DNA of 40,938 nt from Acidimicrobiales bacterium (GTDB lineage Bacteria; Actinomycetota; Acidimicrobiia; Acidimicrobiales; Aldehydirespiratoraceae), in the NCBI GenBank assembly GCA_029263195.1, contig JAJCXX010000068.1, forward strand, positions 1 through 40,938, given 5' to 3'. The translations under genes were made by a program, and so were the position numbers. The notes below the pieces were generated by a model. It worked only from the letters and a program-made list of their open reading frames with translations, was not told where the DNA came from and made no database searches. The first letter of the stretch is position 1. Every line of letters begins with the position of its first letter. This document shows, piece by piece, positions 9,287 through 20,326 of the stretch.

Positions 9287-9982
9287 GTGGGAAAAGCAAG
9301 CTCGTCCAAGAAGGTCCAGCGCGCTGCACGCGCAGCCGCATCATCCCGTGGTGCATCCGAACGTCGTGAGCTGGGGTTTCCCCTCGCCATGGCGCTGGTG
9401 GTGATCCTGGGTCTGGCTTTGGTCGCCGTGTCGCGCAATTCGCGTAATGCCACGTCCTCGCCAAGAGTCGGGAGCGATCACTGGCACGCCGCTTACGGCG
9501 TCTACGACTGCGTCACCGACAGTTTCCTTCCCGACTTCCAGGGCACCCTTGATCCCGACGGAATTCACTCCCATCAGGACGGCCTGGTTCATATCCACCC
9601 GTTCAACGGGAGTGCTTCGGGTTCTGATGCCAATTTCGATGTCTTCCTGTCGTCCATGAACGCCTCGATCACCACGACGGAGATCGCGTCACCCGACTTC
9701 GCGACGCTGAGCGCCGGGGTCGAGTGCAACGGCGAGCCCTCGGTCATCAGGGTGGCTCGATATCAAGTCGACCCCGATGTTCAACTCCTCGAGGTGTTCG
9801 ACTCCGGCTTCAACGACATTCACTTCGATGAGAACCGGCAGGCGTTCACGATCGCCCGTGTAGCTCCCAGCCAGGATCCGCCGGAGCCGACCGCCGAGTC
9901 ACTCGCGGCGCTCGACGAGTCGACCGGTTCACCGCAGCTGTCCGAAGCTCCGGTCACCGGAGATGACGGCGGGCACGGCTGA
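9287..9982 (+). CDS. Membrane-anchored His-rich extracytoplasmic protein of unknown function
   Basis: No known enzyme family is recognised. Using GTG9287 (the frame is open from 9248), the protein has 231 aa: a Lys/Arg-rich N-terminus, one membrane segment (about residues 31-48), and an extracytoplasmic domain. This domain contains HWHAAYGVYDC (H65, H67, C75), GIHSHQDG (H94, H96) and VHIHPF (H102, H104), plus C147. The clustered histidines with two cysteines suggest metal binding and a disulfide. The C-terminal 50 residues are acidic and Pro/Ser-rich, probably disordered. It sits between the third GT4 and the nucleotidyltransferase gene and appears to have its own promoter. Its role in polymer assembly is unknown. 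Confidence 0.8.
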   Translation: MGKASSSKKVQRAARAAASSRGASERRELGFPLAMALVVILGLALVAVSRNSRNATSSPRVGSDHWHAAYGVYDCVTDSFLPDFQGTLDPDGIHSHQDGLVHIHPFNGSASGSDANFDVFLSSMNASITTTEIASPDFATLSAGVECNGEPSVIRVARYQVDPDVQLLEVFDSGFNDIHFDENRQAFTIARVAPSQDPPEPTAESLAALDESTGSPQLSEAPVTGDDGGHG

Positions 9983-10023
9983 GCCGTTCCCCGAGAGAAG
10001 ATCAGCGCAGGCGAGGAGCACCG

Positions 10024-11028
10024 ATGAAGGCTGTCGTTTTGGTAGGCGGGTTCGGCACAAGGCTTCGACCCTTGACGCTCTCAACTCCCAAACAGATGCT
10101 TCCGGTCGTCGACCGTTCAATGCTGGAACATGTGATCGCGGGACTGGGGCGTCACGGAATCGACGAGGTCGTGCTGTCGCTCGGCTACAGGGAAGACGTA
10201 TTCCGCAATGCCTATCCCGACGCCAGGTGCTCGGGCGTGAGGCTCGAATACGCGGTGGAGCCCGAGCCGCTCGACACAGCAGGCGCCGTCAACTTCGCGG
10301 CCCGAGCCGTCGGCATCGATGAGACATTCGTCGTGGTCAACGGCGACGTGTTCACCGATCTCGATGTGGGGCAACTGTGGCAACGCCACAGGGAAGTGGG
10401 AGCTGAAGCCACGATCGCATTGACGCCGGTCGATGATCCGTCGCGCTATGGAGTCGTGCCGACGGACGAAGACGGTCGGGTTCTGGGCTTCATCGAGAAG
10501 CCTTCGCGTGCCGATGCGCCGACCAACTGGATCAATGCCGGCACCTACGTGCTCGAGCCATCGGTGCTCGAACGAATAGACACCGGTCGAAGGGTCTCGA
10601 TCGAGAGAGAGACCTTTCCTGCGCTGGTCTCCGACAACGCCTTGTGGGCCGTCAAATCCGATGCCTACTGGGTCGATGCCGGCACCCCCGATACCTACCT
10701 CCAGGTGCAACTCGATCTGATCGACGGCATGAGAGGTCAACCAGTCGACGGAATCGCTGCTTCAGCGTCCATCGACCCCTCGGCCACGGTCGAGCACTCC
10801 GTGGTGATGGACGAAGCAGCCATAGGCCCCGATGCCGTGGTGCGCGATTCGGTTGTTCTGCCCGGCGCCCGCGTTGAAGCGAGAGCGAGTGTCACCGGCT
10901 CGGTGATCGGACCGCGGGCCGTCATCGGCGAAGGCGCCCGCATCTCAGACATGTCGATGATCGGCGACGATGCCAGTGTCGACGCAGGTAGTGAAGTAGT
11001 CGCTTCGAAGATCCCCCAGGAGGTTTGA
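10024..11028 (+). CDS. manC: Sugar-1-phosphate nucleotidyltransferase, probably mannose-1-phosphate guanylyltransferase
   Basis: This 334-aa protein has an N-terminal nucleotidyltransferase domain (about 1-235) with VGGFGTRLRPLTLSTPKQMLP. It also has VVNGDVFTDLD (metal-binding Asp), FIEKP and NAGTYVLEP. A C-terminal left-handed beta-helix of hexapeptide repeats follows (about 245-330: SIDPSATVEHSV, AAIGPDAVV and so on). This is the layout of mycobacterial Rv3264c (ManC), which makes GDP-mannose from mannose-1-phosphate and GTP. A GAGGAG ribosome site precedes ATG10024. manA, manB and gmd in the window favour GDP-mannose over dTDP-glucose (no rmlBCD here), but sequence alone cannot exclude another NDP-sugar. 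Confidence 0.82.
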   Translation: MKAVVLVGGFGTRLRPLTLSTPKQMLPVVDRSMLEHVIAGLGRHGIDEVVLSLGYREDVFRNAYPDARCSGVRLEYAVEPEPLDTAGAVNFAARAVGIDETFVVVNGDVFTDLDVGQLWQRHREVGAEATIALTPVDDPSRYGVVPTDEDGRVLGFIEKPSRADAPTNWINAGTYVLEPSVLERIDTGRRVSIERETFPALVSDNALWAVKSDAYWVDAGTPDTYLQVQLDLIDGMRGQPVDGIAASASIDPSATVEHSVVMDEAAIGPDAVVRDSVVLPGARVEARASVTGSVIGPRAVIGEGARISDMSMIGDDASVDAGSEVVASKIPQEV

Positions 11029-11030
11029 TC

Positions 11031-12044
11031 ATGGCGGTTCTCGTCACGGGAGGGGCCGGATACATCGGCTCGCACACTGCGGTCTCTCTGCACGAGGCCG
11101 GACGAGAGGTGGTTCTGCTCGACAACTTCTCCAACTCGAGCTCGGGCGCAGTCGAAGCGGTTCGGGCGCTCACCACCCCGGACATGGCGTTCATTGAGGC
11201 CGATCTCCGCGACGGCGAGGCCCTCGATGGCGTCTTCCAGCGATACGACATCGACGAGGTGATTCATTTCGCGGCCTTCAAGGCGGTGGGGGAGTCAGTC
11301 GGGAGGCCACTCGACTACTACGACAACAACCTCGGTTCGACCATCGGGCTGGCGAAGGCGATGGTTCAACACGGCGTCGAACGTCTGGTGTTCTCGTCGT
11401 CCTGCACGGTCTACGGCCAGCCCGACACGATTCCGGTCACCGAGGCTGCCCCGACCGGAGCCGAGAGCCCGTACGGCTGGACCAAGTACATGAGCGAGCA
11501 GATCCTTCGGGATGCCTGCGAGAGCCTGCCCCTCAACACGATCCTGCTTCGCTATTTCAATCCCGTCGGTGCACATCCCGAAGGAACGATCGGCGAAGAC
11601 CCAAATGGCATCCCCAACAACCTTGTGCCTTTCGTGATGCAGGTTGCGGTGGGCCGACTCGAGAAGCTCCGGATATTTGGGTCCGACTACGATACGCCCG
11701 ACGGCACTGCGGTACGCGACTACATCCACGTTGTCGATCTCGCTGAAGGGCACGTTTCGGCCCTCGATGCGCTCGCTTCCGAAAGCGTTGGCTGCACTGC
11801 GGTCAATCTCGGGACCGGTGTCGGGAGCAGCGTGCTCGAGGTGGTCGAGGCGGCCAGCCGTGCCGTCGGCACACCGATTCCCTACGAGATAGTCGATCGA
11901 AGGTCAGGCGACATCGAGAAGATCTGGGCCGACCCCGCTCACGCCACAGCGGCTCTCGGATGGACTTCGACACGAGATCTCGACGACATGATGCGCGATC
12001 ACTGGAACTGGCAGAGATCCAACCCCAACGGGTTCGCGGTCTGA
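11031..12044 (+). CDS. galE: UDP-glucose 4-epimerase
   Basis: This 337-aa SDR enzyme interconverts UDP-glucose and UDP-galactose with bound NAD+. It shows VTGGAGYIGSHTAVSLHEAG at the N-terminus, VVLLDNFSNSS, HFAAFKAVGESV, the catalytic serine run FSSSCTVYG and YGWTKYMSEQ with the catalytic Tyr-x3-Lys. ATG11031 is chosen because a perfect AGGAGG (11018-11023) lies seven bases upstream. That ribosome site is inside the end of the nucleotidyltransferase gene, whose stop is only two bases away, so the two are coupled. It converges on cofE with a six-base gap. Confidence 0.95.
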   Translation: MAVLVTGGAGYIGSHTAVSLHEAGREVVLLDNFSNSSSGAVEAVRALTTPDMAFIEADLRDGEALDGVFQRYDIDEVIHFAAFKAVGESVGRPLDYYDNNLGSTIGLAKAMVQHGVERLVFSSSCTVYGQPDTIPVTEAAPTGAESPYGWTKYMSEQILRDACESLPLNTILLRYFNPVGAHPEGTIGEDPNGIPNNLVPFVMQVAVGRLEKLRIFGSDYDTPDGTAVRDYIHVVDLAEGHVSALDALASESVGCTAVNLGTGVGSSVLEVVEAASRAVGTPIPYEIVDRRSGDIEKIWADPAHATAALGWTSTRDLDDMMRDHWNWQRSNPNGFAV

Positions 12045-12054
12045 GCCGACTCAG
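12041..12054. terminator. Small symmetric hairpin spanning the galE and cofE stops
   Basis: CTGAG-CCGA-CTCAG forms a 5-bp stem with a 4-base loop and contains both stop codons of the convergent genes. It reads equally on both strands. It is weak and has no U-tract, so a role as bidirectional terminator is only possible. Confidence 0.25.
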
Positions 12055-12752
12055 CGGAAGAGGTCGTCGCTGGGATCGCGAACGATCTCCTCGACCACGT
12101 TGCCGCGGCGGAACCATGCGGAGTCGAGACCGCGGACGATGGCCACAGCGATATTCGCCGACTTGCCCATCACGAGATCGGCGGCTGAGGCGATCTCGTC
12201 GACGATGGCAACTTCGGTGACCTGAAGCTCGCGGCCCAAGGCGTCGCTGGTGCCGCGAAGATCGGCGATAGCACCGATTCCGGCACAACCGATCGCGACG
12301 TCGGTCACCCCACGTCGCCACGGACGGCCGAAGGTGTCGCTGACGACAACAGCCACATCGACACCGGCCCGAGCCTTCAGTCGGTCACGTATGCCGCGTG
12401 CCGATCGATCACTGTCGATTGGCAGAAGAGCGGCCTGCCCGTGCTCGACATTCGACAGGTCGATACCGGCGTTGGCGCAAACGAACCCGTGTGAGGTCTG
12501 GGAGATGATCAGATCGCCCCGGCGACGGAGGATTCGAACCGATTCCTGCTCTACCAGAGGCTTGTGGCTGAGTGGGTCGTCGGGGTCGATGTCGACCAAC
12601 CGTCCCTCGGCCTTCGACACGATCTTCTGAGTTACGACCAGACAGTCGCCGTCGCGGAGATCGGCGGTGGCCGAGGAGATGAGATCGGCGATGTCGTCAC
12701 CGGGTCGGACCTCGGGAATGCCTTCCACGGGAATTATGTTCAGTGCATTCAT
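12051..12752 (-). CDS. cofE: Coenzyme F420-0:L-glutamate ligase (stand-alone CofE)
   Basis: This 233-aa enzyme adds L-glutamate to F420-0 using GTP. The family features are the N-terminal GIPEVRPGDDIADLI, VVTQKIVSKAEGR (about 41-53), FVCANAGIDLSN and VVSDTFGRPWRRGVTDVAIG (about 138-157). The C-terminal FMN-reductase-like domain found in mycobacterial FbiB is absent, so that activity must be encoded elsewhere. The ATG overlaps the cofD stop by four bases (ATGA). It is the last gene of the rmd-gmd-cofD-cofE operon. Confidence 0.93.
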   Translation of the reverse strand: MNALNIIPVEGIPEVRPGDDIADLISSATADLRDGDCLVVTQKIVSKAEGRLVDIDPDDPLSHKPLVEQESVRILRRRGDLIISQTSHGFVCANAGIDLSNVEHGQAALLPIDSDRSARGIRDRLKARAGVDVAVVVSDTFGRPWRRGVTDVAIGCAGIGAIADLRGTSDALGRELQVTEVAIVDEIASAADLVMGKSANIAVAIVRGLDSAWFRRGNVVEEIVRDPSDDLFR

Positions 12753-13687
12753 GACAGCCCCGCCGTGGCGATGTCTGCCGCAGTGCGGGCGAGTGCCTTG
12801 GAGACTCCGGGCTGCGACATGATCGTTGGTGTCACCACGGCCCGAACTCCTTCGCGTTCGACGGCTTCTGCAAGGTCGCAGTCGACCTCGTCGATGATGA
12901 GTGTGGCCACGAGATCGCGATAGCGCCTCGCTACTCCCACGACGCTTGATTCCTCACCGAGTTCGTTCAACATGCGGTCGGCCGGCCCCTTCAGGGCCCT
13001 TCCTCCGACGATCGGGGAGATCGCCACGTTGCGGCTGCGTCGGCCGGCGACGGCGTCGCGCACGCCGTCTACTTCCAGAATCGGTCCGATCGAGACGATG
13101 GGGTTGGACGGTGCGATCACCAGTGCGTCGGCTTCGCGAATGGCGCCGATCGCCGCGCTCGTCGGTCGGGCGACGTCAGCGCCGTCGAAGCGCACACTCT
13201 TCAGCGCCACGTCGTGGGCCAGGCGCACGAAGTACTCCTGGAATCCGACCTCGTGGCCATCGGCCAGTGTGACCATGGTGCGGATCGGGTCCTCGGACAC
13301 GGGAAGCAAGGTGCATCGGAGTCCCCACCGCTTGGTGATCTCGGCGGTGACCTCGGTCAGGGAAGCCCCCTGCGACAATCGATCGGTCCGGTACATGTGG
13401 GTTCCGAGGTCGCGATCTCCGAGCCCGAACCAATTGTCGCCCCCATAGCTTGCGAGGCTGGCCATGGCCTGCCACGACTCGTCGACCAATCCCCAGCCCC
13501 GGTCGGGATCGATGGCTCCGGCGAGGGTGTACGTGCAGGTGTCGAGGTCGGGACTGATTTGAAGCCCGTGCATGACAACATCGTCTCCGACGTTGACCAC
13601 CGCGGTCACGTCCTCGGCCGGGAACGCTTCGATGGCCCCGAGCAGGTATCGGGCAGCGCCGACCCCGCCCGCGAGGACCACGTGCAT
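12749..13687 (-). CDS. cofD: 2-phospho-L-lactate / phosphoenolpyruvate transferase (CofD/FbiA)
   Basis: This 312-aa transferase couples the LPPG/EPPG nucleotide intermediate to the deazaflavin Fo to give (dehydro-)F420-0. Family marks are VVLAGGVGAARYLLG at the N-terminus, NVGDDVVMHGLQISPDLDT (about 32-50), the GDRDLGTHMYRTDRL block and APSNPIVSIGPIL (about 192-204). The ATG comes one base after the gmd stop. It overlaps cofE by four bases, as in most actinobacterial fbiAB pairs. In mycobacteria the physiological substrate is the phosphoenolpyruvate derivative, which is likely here as well. The gene symbol fbiA would be equally valid. Confidence 0.95.
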   Translation of the reverse strand: MHVVLAGGVGAARYLLGAIEAFPAEDVTAVVNVGDDVVMHGLQISPDLDTCTYTLAGAIDPDRGWGLVDESWQAMASLASYGGDNWFGLGDRDLGTHMYRTDRLSQGASLTEVTAEITKRWGLRCTLLPVSEDPIRTMVTLADGHEVGFQEYFVRLAHDVALKSVRFDGADVARPTSAAIGAIREADALVIAPSNPIVSIGPILEVDGVRDAVAGRRSRNVAISPIVGGRALKGPADRMLNELGEESSVVGVARRYRDLVATLIIDEVDCDLAEAVEREGVRAVVTPTIMSQPGVSKALARTAADIATAGLS

Positions 13688-13688
13688 G

Positions 13689-15595
<1,907 letters not shown>

Positions 15596-15719
15596 GGATG
15601 AGGCGCTCAAGTCGGCGCGCTGTGACTGGACATCATCGTTGACTCTAGAGGGGGTCGATATGGGCTTCAACCATCAGCTCCGGCTTGCGGGTGTGCCCAT
15701 CATCGTCGCCGCGGAGCGG

Positions 15720-15725
15720 TAGCCT
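15720..15725 (+). promoter_or_regulatory. Leaderless-type -10 box before the giant GT2 gene
   Basis: TAGCCT ends nine bases before GTG15735 in the 139-base divergent region between rmd and the GT2 gene. No Shine-Dalgarno is seen between the box and the start. Confidence 0.4.
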
Positions 15726-15734
15726 CGCCCGATC

Positions 15735-18700
15735 GTGGCCGACGAACACGCCGATCCTCCATCGATCACGCCGACAGGCGAAGATCAGCCAACCCCGGCA
15801 GTTCAGCCCACCCCCGCCGAACCCCGAGATGCCACGCCATCCGTTCTGGCGGTGGTAGTGGCAAATCAGCCCGGGGAGTGGTTCGACCAGACCCTGGAGA
15901 GTCTCGCGACACAGAGCTATGCCCGGCTGGAGGTGATGGTCATCGACTCTGCCGGAGACCCCTCGACGGCTGGCCGGGTTCGCTCGGTCGTGCCCAACGC
16001 CACCGTCCTCGATGCTTCCGACACGGTCGGGTTCGGTGCCGCTGCCAACGCCGTTCTCGACACCGAGGCCGAGTCGGCCTTTCTTCTCGTGTGTCACGAC
16101 GACATCGCCTTGGAGCGCGACGCAGTCCGGATCATGGTCTCCGAGTCGCTCCGCTCGAACTCAGGCATCGTCGGCCCGAAGTTCGTGGAATGGGATCGCC
16201 CTGATCGTCTGCAACACGTCGGGCTGCGAGTTGATCGGTTCGGCGTCCCGGCCGATGTGGTCGATCCTGCGGAGCTTGATCAGGAGCAGTACGACTACGT
16301 TTCTGACTTCAGTGCGATCCCGACGGCATGCATGTTGGTGAGAGCCGACTTGTTCCGACAGATCGGTGGATTCGACCCGGAGATCACCTTCAGAGGCGAC
16401 GACGTCGACCTCTGTTGGCGGGCCCAATTGGCCGGAGCCCGTGTGATGGTGGCCCCGGATGCCGTCGCCCGTCATATCGAGAACCTGATTTCCCGCACGC
16501 AAGTCGATGATGTGCGCCGAACCAGGGCTCGTCATCAGCTTCGAACCGTGTTGACCACCTCGAGCCTGCCGTCCCTGGTGCTCACCATCCCACTCCACGC
16601 AGCTCTCGTTGTCGGCGAAACCGTTGTGGCTGTGGCGACAGGGAGCTTCCGGCACGTCGGCGACGTTCTGGGCGCCTACGTCTGGAATCTGCGTCGGTCG
16701 AGCGAAATCCTCCGACGTCGCCGCCAGTCGCACGACGACAGGAAGTCCCGCTTCCGGGAGGTCAAGCAGTCGCAGGAACGCGGGAGCGTTCGAATCTCGG
16801 CGTTCATCAGGGGTCAGATCGGCCGCAACCGCGGCGGAATCGGCGCTGCTGGGCGAGGTCTGGCCAATTCGATGCGATCAGGAACGTCGCGTATGGCCTG
16901 GCTGGTCCTTTCGTTGATTGTGGCGTTCATATTGTTCGGCTCCAGATCGTTGATCAGCAACGGCATTCCCGCGATAGGCGACTTCAGCGCATTCCCGGCC
17001 GATTCCGGGGACCTCATTTCGCAGTGGTGGAACGGCTGGCGGGCCCGAGATCTCGGCTCTCCGGGAGCGGTGCCGTCGGGTGTGGCCCTGCTGGGCGCCT
17101 TCAGTTGGCTGTCGGGCGGTTCGCTCGGACTGGTCAGGACCGGCTGGATCATCGCGCCGCTGTTCGTGGGGCTGCTCGGAAGCTGGAGGATGCTGAGCCC
17201 CACGGGGTCACGTCGGGCCCAGATCGCCGGGGCGTTGGCGTACGTGATCGTCCCCCTGCCGTGGGCGTCTCTCGCTTCCGGGTCTCTATCCGGAATCTAC
17301 GCGTATGCGTTGGCTCCGTGGGTGTTGGCGGCGCTGCTGAAGTCCCAGAGCGCGCCACCTCATCCCAACGTGGGAAGTTCCGCGGCGAGAGTGCGCCAGA
17401 CATCGTTGGCCTTGGGATTGGCGGTGGCGGTTGCGATGCTCTTCGAGCCGACCACCGTTGTCGTGGTACCGATCATCGCAGTGGGCTTGGTGATCGGCGG
17501 GTTGGTGTCCGCTCACCCCGCCGGTACCTGGCGTCTGCTGTTGACCACAGCCCTCGGTGGTGTCACGGCCATGGTCTTGTCGTTGCCACTAGTTCTCGAC
17601 CTGCTGGCTGCTGCCCCAACCTGGGACGTTCTGGCCGACGGGCACACCGGTTCAGCCACATCACTTCGTCTCGACGACATCGTCCGATTCGGGGTCGGGC
17701 CCAACGATCCTGGCCCACTCGTCTGGTTCATGGCGGTGCCGATGGTTCTGCCGCTGCTGGTTGGTCGGTCGTGGCGTTTCGAAATGGCCGCGAAGGCGAT
17801 CATGGTCTGTCTCTCAGGCTGGGGCCTCACCTTGCTGGTAGCGGTTGGAGCGATTCCGTTCGGCCTGCCCGATCCGGCGGTACTACTGGCGGCGCCGGCG
17901 GTGGCATTGGTTGCTCTGGCTGGTCTGGCGGTTGCGTCGGTCGAACACGATCTTCGGATGGCCGGATTCGGCTGGCGTCAGCTTCTCCTGCCGTTGGCCG
18001 TGGCATCGGCGGCGATCAGTTCCATTCCAGCGGTGGGACTGCTGCAGAGTGGCCGATGGGATCTCGGAAACAGCGGCTTCGAACACAGTCTTCCTCTGGC
18101 CTCTCCGGCTACCGACGGGAGTTATCGGGTGCTCTGGGTCGGCGCGCCGGAATTCCTCCCGGTATCGGGTCGGCCCCTTGTCGGGTCCATGGCGTGGACG
18201 GCAACTCTCGACGGGATTCCGACGCTCGCCGACCGTTTCGTTCCCGCCGACGACGGCTCGTCGGTGTTGATTCGCTCGACGGTGCTACGAGCAGTCGAAG
18301 GCCAGACATCGCGCCTCGGTCGTGATCTCGGCGGACTGGGAATCCGCTACGTCGTGATGGTCGAACGGCTGCAGCCATCACCGTTCAGTTCGGCCGACGA
18401 TGCTGTGGCGATACCACCGGCTCTCGTCAATGGCTTCTCCAGCCAGCTCGATCTCGAAAGGGTGGAGGGCACCAACAGCTCCATCCGGGTCTTCGAGAAC
18501 ACCGAGTGGACGAGCGTACGCGCTGCCTTGGCCCCTGGATTCGACGATGAAGTCACCGCGCTGTTCGATCTGGAGACGGCGAAGCTCCCGGGATCGACCG
18601 GAGTGCTGGCGGGCTCAGGTGAATCGATTCACGGTCCGATTCCGGCCGGTACCGAGGTGTTGGTATCGCAGAGCCCTGACCCCGGCTGGAGTCTCGAGGT

Positions 18701-18893
18701 CGATGGCCAGAAGACATCGCACCGCGAAGCGATCGGATGGGCCACCGCGTATACAGCCGGAGGCGGAGGCACCGGCGACCTCGTCTACTCGACCCCGTTG
18801 TGGCGACAATTGGCATTGCTGCTGCAAGTGGTGATGTTCGCCGGAATCGCCGTCGTTTCGTTGCGTCGTCTCTTGCTCGGCGGTCGCGGCTGA
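15735..18893 (+). CDS. Large membrane protein with N-terminal GT2 glycosyltransferase domain
   Basis: This 1052-aa protein has a Pro-rich N-terminal 35 residues and a GT-A fold GT2 domain (about 35-290). In that domain VLAVVVANQPGEWFDQTLESL starts the fold, VCHDDIALERDAV holds the metal-binding aspartates, and GFDPEITFRGDDVDLCWRAQ is the acceptor-side motif. From about residue 385 there are many membrane segments, then an extracytoplasmic domain and a final membrane helix near the C-terminus. The same giant GT2 plus DUF5719 arrangement is common in actinobacteria between the F420 and manB genes. It probably adds sugars to a lipid-linked envelope glycan and may export or present it, but its substrate is not known. 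It begins with GTG and overlaps the next gene by one base. Confidence 0.87.
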   Translation: MADEHADPPSITPTGEDQPTPAVQPTPAEPRDATPSVLAVVVANQPGEWFDQTLESLATQSYARLEVMVIDSAGDPSTAGRVRSVVPNATVLDASDTVGFGAAANAVLDTEAESAFLLVCHDDIALERDAVRIMVSESLRSNSGIVGPKFVEWDRPDRLQHVGLRVDRFGVPADVVDPAELDQEQYDYVSDFSAIPTACMLVRADLFRQIGGFDPEITFRGDDVDLCWRAQLAGARVMVAPDAVARHIENLISRTQVDDVRRTRARHQLRTVLTTSSLPSLVLTIPLHAALVVGETVVAVATGSFRHVGDVLGAYVWNLRRSSEILRRRRQSHDDRKSRFREVKQSQERGSVRISAFIRGQIGRNRGGIGAAGRGLANSMRSGTSRMAWLVLSLIVAFILFGSRSLISNGIPAIGDFSAFPADSGDLISQWWNGWRARDLGSPGAVPSGVALLGAFSWLSGGSLGLVRTGWIIAPLFVGLLGSWRMLSPTGSRRAQIAGALAYVIVPLPWASLASGSLSGIYAYALAPWVLAALLKSQSAPPHPNVGSSAARVRQTSLALGLAVAVAMLFEPTTVVVVPIIAVGLVIGGLVSAHPAGTWRLLLTTALGGVTAMVLSLPLVLDLLAAAPTWDVLADGHTGSATSLRLDDIVRFGVGPNDPGPLVWFMAVPMVLPLLVGRSWRFEMAAKAIMVCLSGWGLTLLVAVGAIPFGLPDPAVLLAAPAVALVALAGLAVASVEHDLRMAGFGWRQLLLPLAVASAAISSIPAVGLLQSGRWDLGNSGFEHSLPLASPATDGSYRVLWVGAPEFLPVSGRPLVGSMAWTATLDGIPTLADRFVPADDGSSVLIRSTVLRAVEGQTSRLGRDLGGLGIRYVVMVERLQPSPFSSADDAVAIPPALVNGFSSQLDLERVEGTNSSIRVFENTEWTSVRAALAPGFDDEVTALFDLETAKLPGSTGVLAGSGESIHGPIPAGTEVLVSQSPDPGWSLEVDGQKTSHREAIGWATAYTAGGGGTGDLVYSTPLWRQLALLLQVVMFAGIAVVSLRRLLLGGRG

Positions 18894-20326
18894 TGAGGAC
18901 GATTCGGTTTGTTGTTGTTTTCGCCGTCGTTGGCGCTCTTCTCGCGGCAGCGAGTCTCGATCAGGCCGACCGTACGCCGGAGGGGTTTCCTGCTCCGGTC
19001 GAATCGGCGGTCGCGGTCATATCTGCCGGCGGCGCCACTTGGTTCTGTCCGGGAGGATCTGGCAGCACCGGTCCGGCTCGGGTCGGAATCGAACTCGCCA
19101 ATGCCGGCACCACAGATGCTGCGGCGGTCCTCACTGCAATGGGTTCGGAGACCGAGACCGACATCATCGAATCGCGAGTCTCGGTGCGGTCTGGTTCGCG
19201 GACGGTTGTCTCTTTGCAGACGCTGATTCCCGATGACCCATGGGCGGGAGCGGTCGTCGAGGTGAGCGGCTCAGGTGTGGTCGTGTCGCAGATCTTCGAC
19301 GGTCCGACCGGTACCGATCGTGCGGTCTGCCTGAGCCGAACAGCCGATTCGTGGGTGGTTCCTGCCGGAGCGACTCGTGTGGAGTCCGATGGCGAACGCA
19401 TGGTCATCTTGCTGCTCAATCCGTTTCCCGACGACGCGGTCGTGGAAGTGGCGTTCGACGCGGATGTGGGACTCGATTCTCTGTCGGGAGTCGTGGCTCC
19501 CGCTCATCGGGTCACAGCGATCGACGTCACCAACGAGGTCACGGTCGCCAGCAACGTGAGCGCAATCATCGATGTGCTGTCCGGCCGGTTGGCGGTGCAG
19601 CGAATACAGACCTACGACTCCGAGCTGGCTCGCGGGTTGAGTGTCGACACCGCGACGCCGATCGGGTCTCCGGTCTGGTACCTGCCGACGGTTCGGCGTG
19701 CCGACGGACGGACCGATGTCCTCAGCGTCACGAACCCGTCTCTTGACGAGATTGCTCAGGTCGACATCGAGATCATTTCGGAGGCCGAGGTTCCTCTCGA
19801 TCCGATCGAGCTGACCGTTCACCCTCGTCGGACCATCAGGGTGAGCATTCCCGATGAGTCTCGTCTTGTAGATCTCGAGTCGTTCACTCTTGTGGCGCGA
19901 TCGTTGTCGGCCACCCCGGTAGCGGTGTCTCTCGACAGCATCGTGGCGCCTGGCGGCGAGAATGTCGCCGGCACCGCGGCAGGTTCCGGCGCCGACATTG
20001 CGTCGACATCGTGGATGCTTCCCATAGGTGCGACCGATGCCGGTAGCGGTGAACTGGTGGTGGTCAATCCGTCGGTGGTCGCAGTCGCGCGTGTCAGCTT
20101 CAGGGTGATCGACACCGAGGGGCGGCGCGACATTTCCACGGTGGAGCTCGGACCTTCGAGGCGGGTCAGCATCCCGACCGTCGAATTCGGTGGGACTCAG
20201 GCGGTGGTGGAGGTCGTCTCGACCTCGCCTGTGGTCGTCGGGTCAGAGTCGGCTGGCCTCACCTCTAGGTCCATGTCGATCGGAGTGCGAACTGGGCCGC
20301 CGACCATGTTCTTGGATCTGCGCTGA
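18893..20326 (+). CDS. DUF5719-like secreted or membrane-anchored protein
   Basis: This 477-aa protein starts at ATG18893, inside the stop of the GT2 gene (TGATG). The N-terminus MRTIRFVVVFAVVGALLAAA is a signal or anchor sequence. The rest is rich in beta-type Val/Thr/Ser sequence with repeated WxLP-like strands (WVVPAGATR, WYLPTVRRA, WMLPIGATD), each followed by a statement of the type 'lvNPs/TNPS'. This suggests three to four tandem beta domains. The pattern and the position after the giant GT2 match DUF5719 of actinobacteria, whose function is unknown. Coupled translation suggests the two work together outside the membrane. Its stop directly abuts that of the opposing thioredoxin gene. 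Confidence 0.82.
   Translation: MRTIRFVVVFAVVGALLAAASLDQADRTPEGFPAPVESAVAVISAGGATWFCPGGSGSTGPARVGIELANAGTTDAAAVLTAMGSETETDIIESRVSVRSGSRTVVSLQTLIPDDPWAGAVVEVSGSGVVVSQIFDGPTGTDRAVCLSRTADSWVVPAGATRVESDGERMVILLLNPFPDDAVVEVAFDADVGLDSLSGVVAPAHRVTAIDVTNEVTVASNVSAIIDVLSGRLAVQRIQTYDSELARGLSVDTATPIGSPVWYLPTVRRADGRTDVLSVTNPSLDEIAQVDIEIISEAEVPLDPIELTVHPRRTIRVSIPDESRLVDLESFTLVARSLSATPVAVSLDSIVAPGGENVAGTAAGSGADIASTSWMLPIGATDAGSGELVVVNPSVVAVARVSFRVIDTEGRRDISTVELGPSRRVSIPTVEFGGTQAVVEVVSTSPVVVGSESAGLTSRSMSIGVRTGPPTMFLDLR

Noticed and set aside
17024..18325. A 433-codon plus-strand frame inside the giant GT2 gene
   Set aside because: Arg/Gly/Ser-rich out-of-frame translation with no family motif, fully inside a gene with clear membrane segments.
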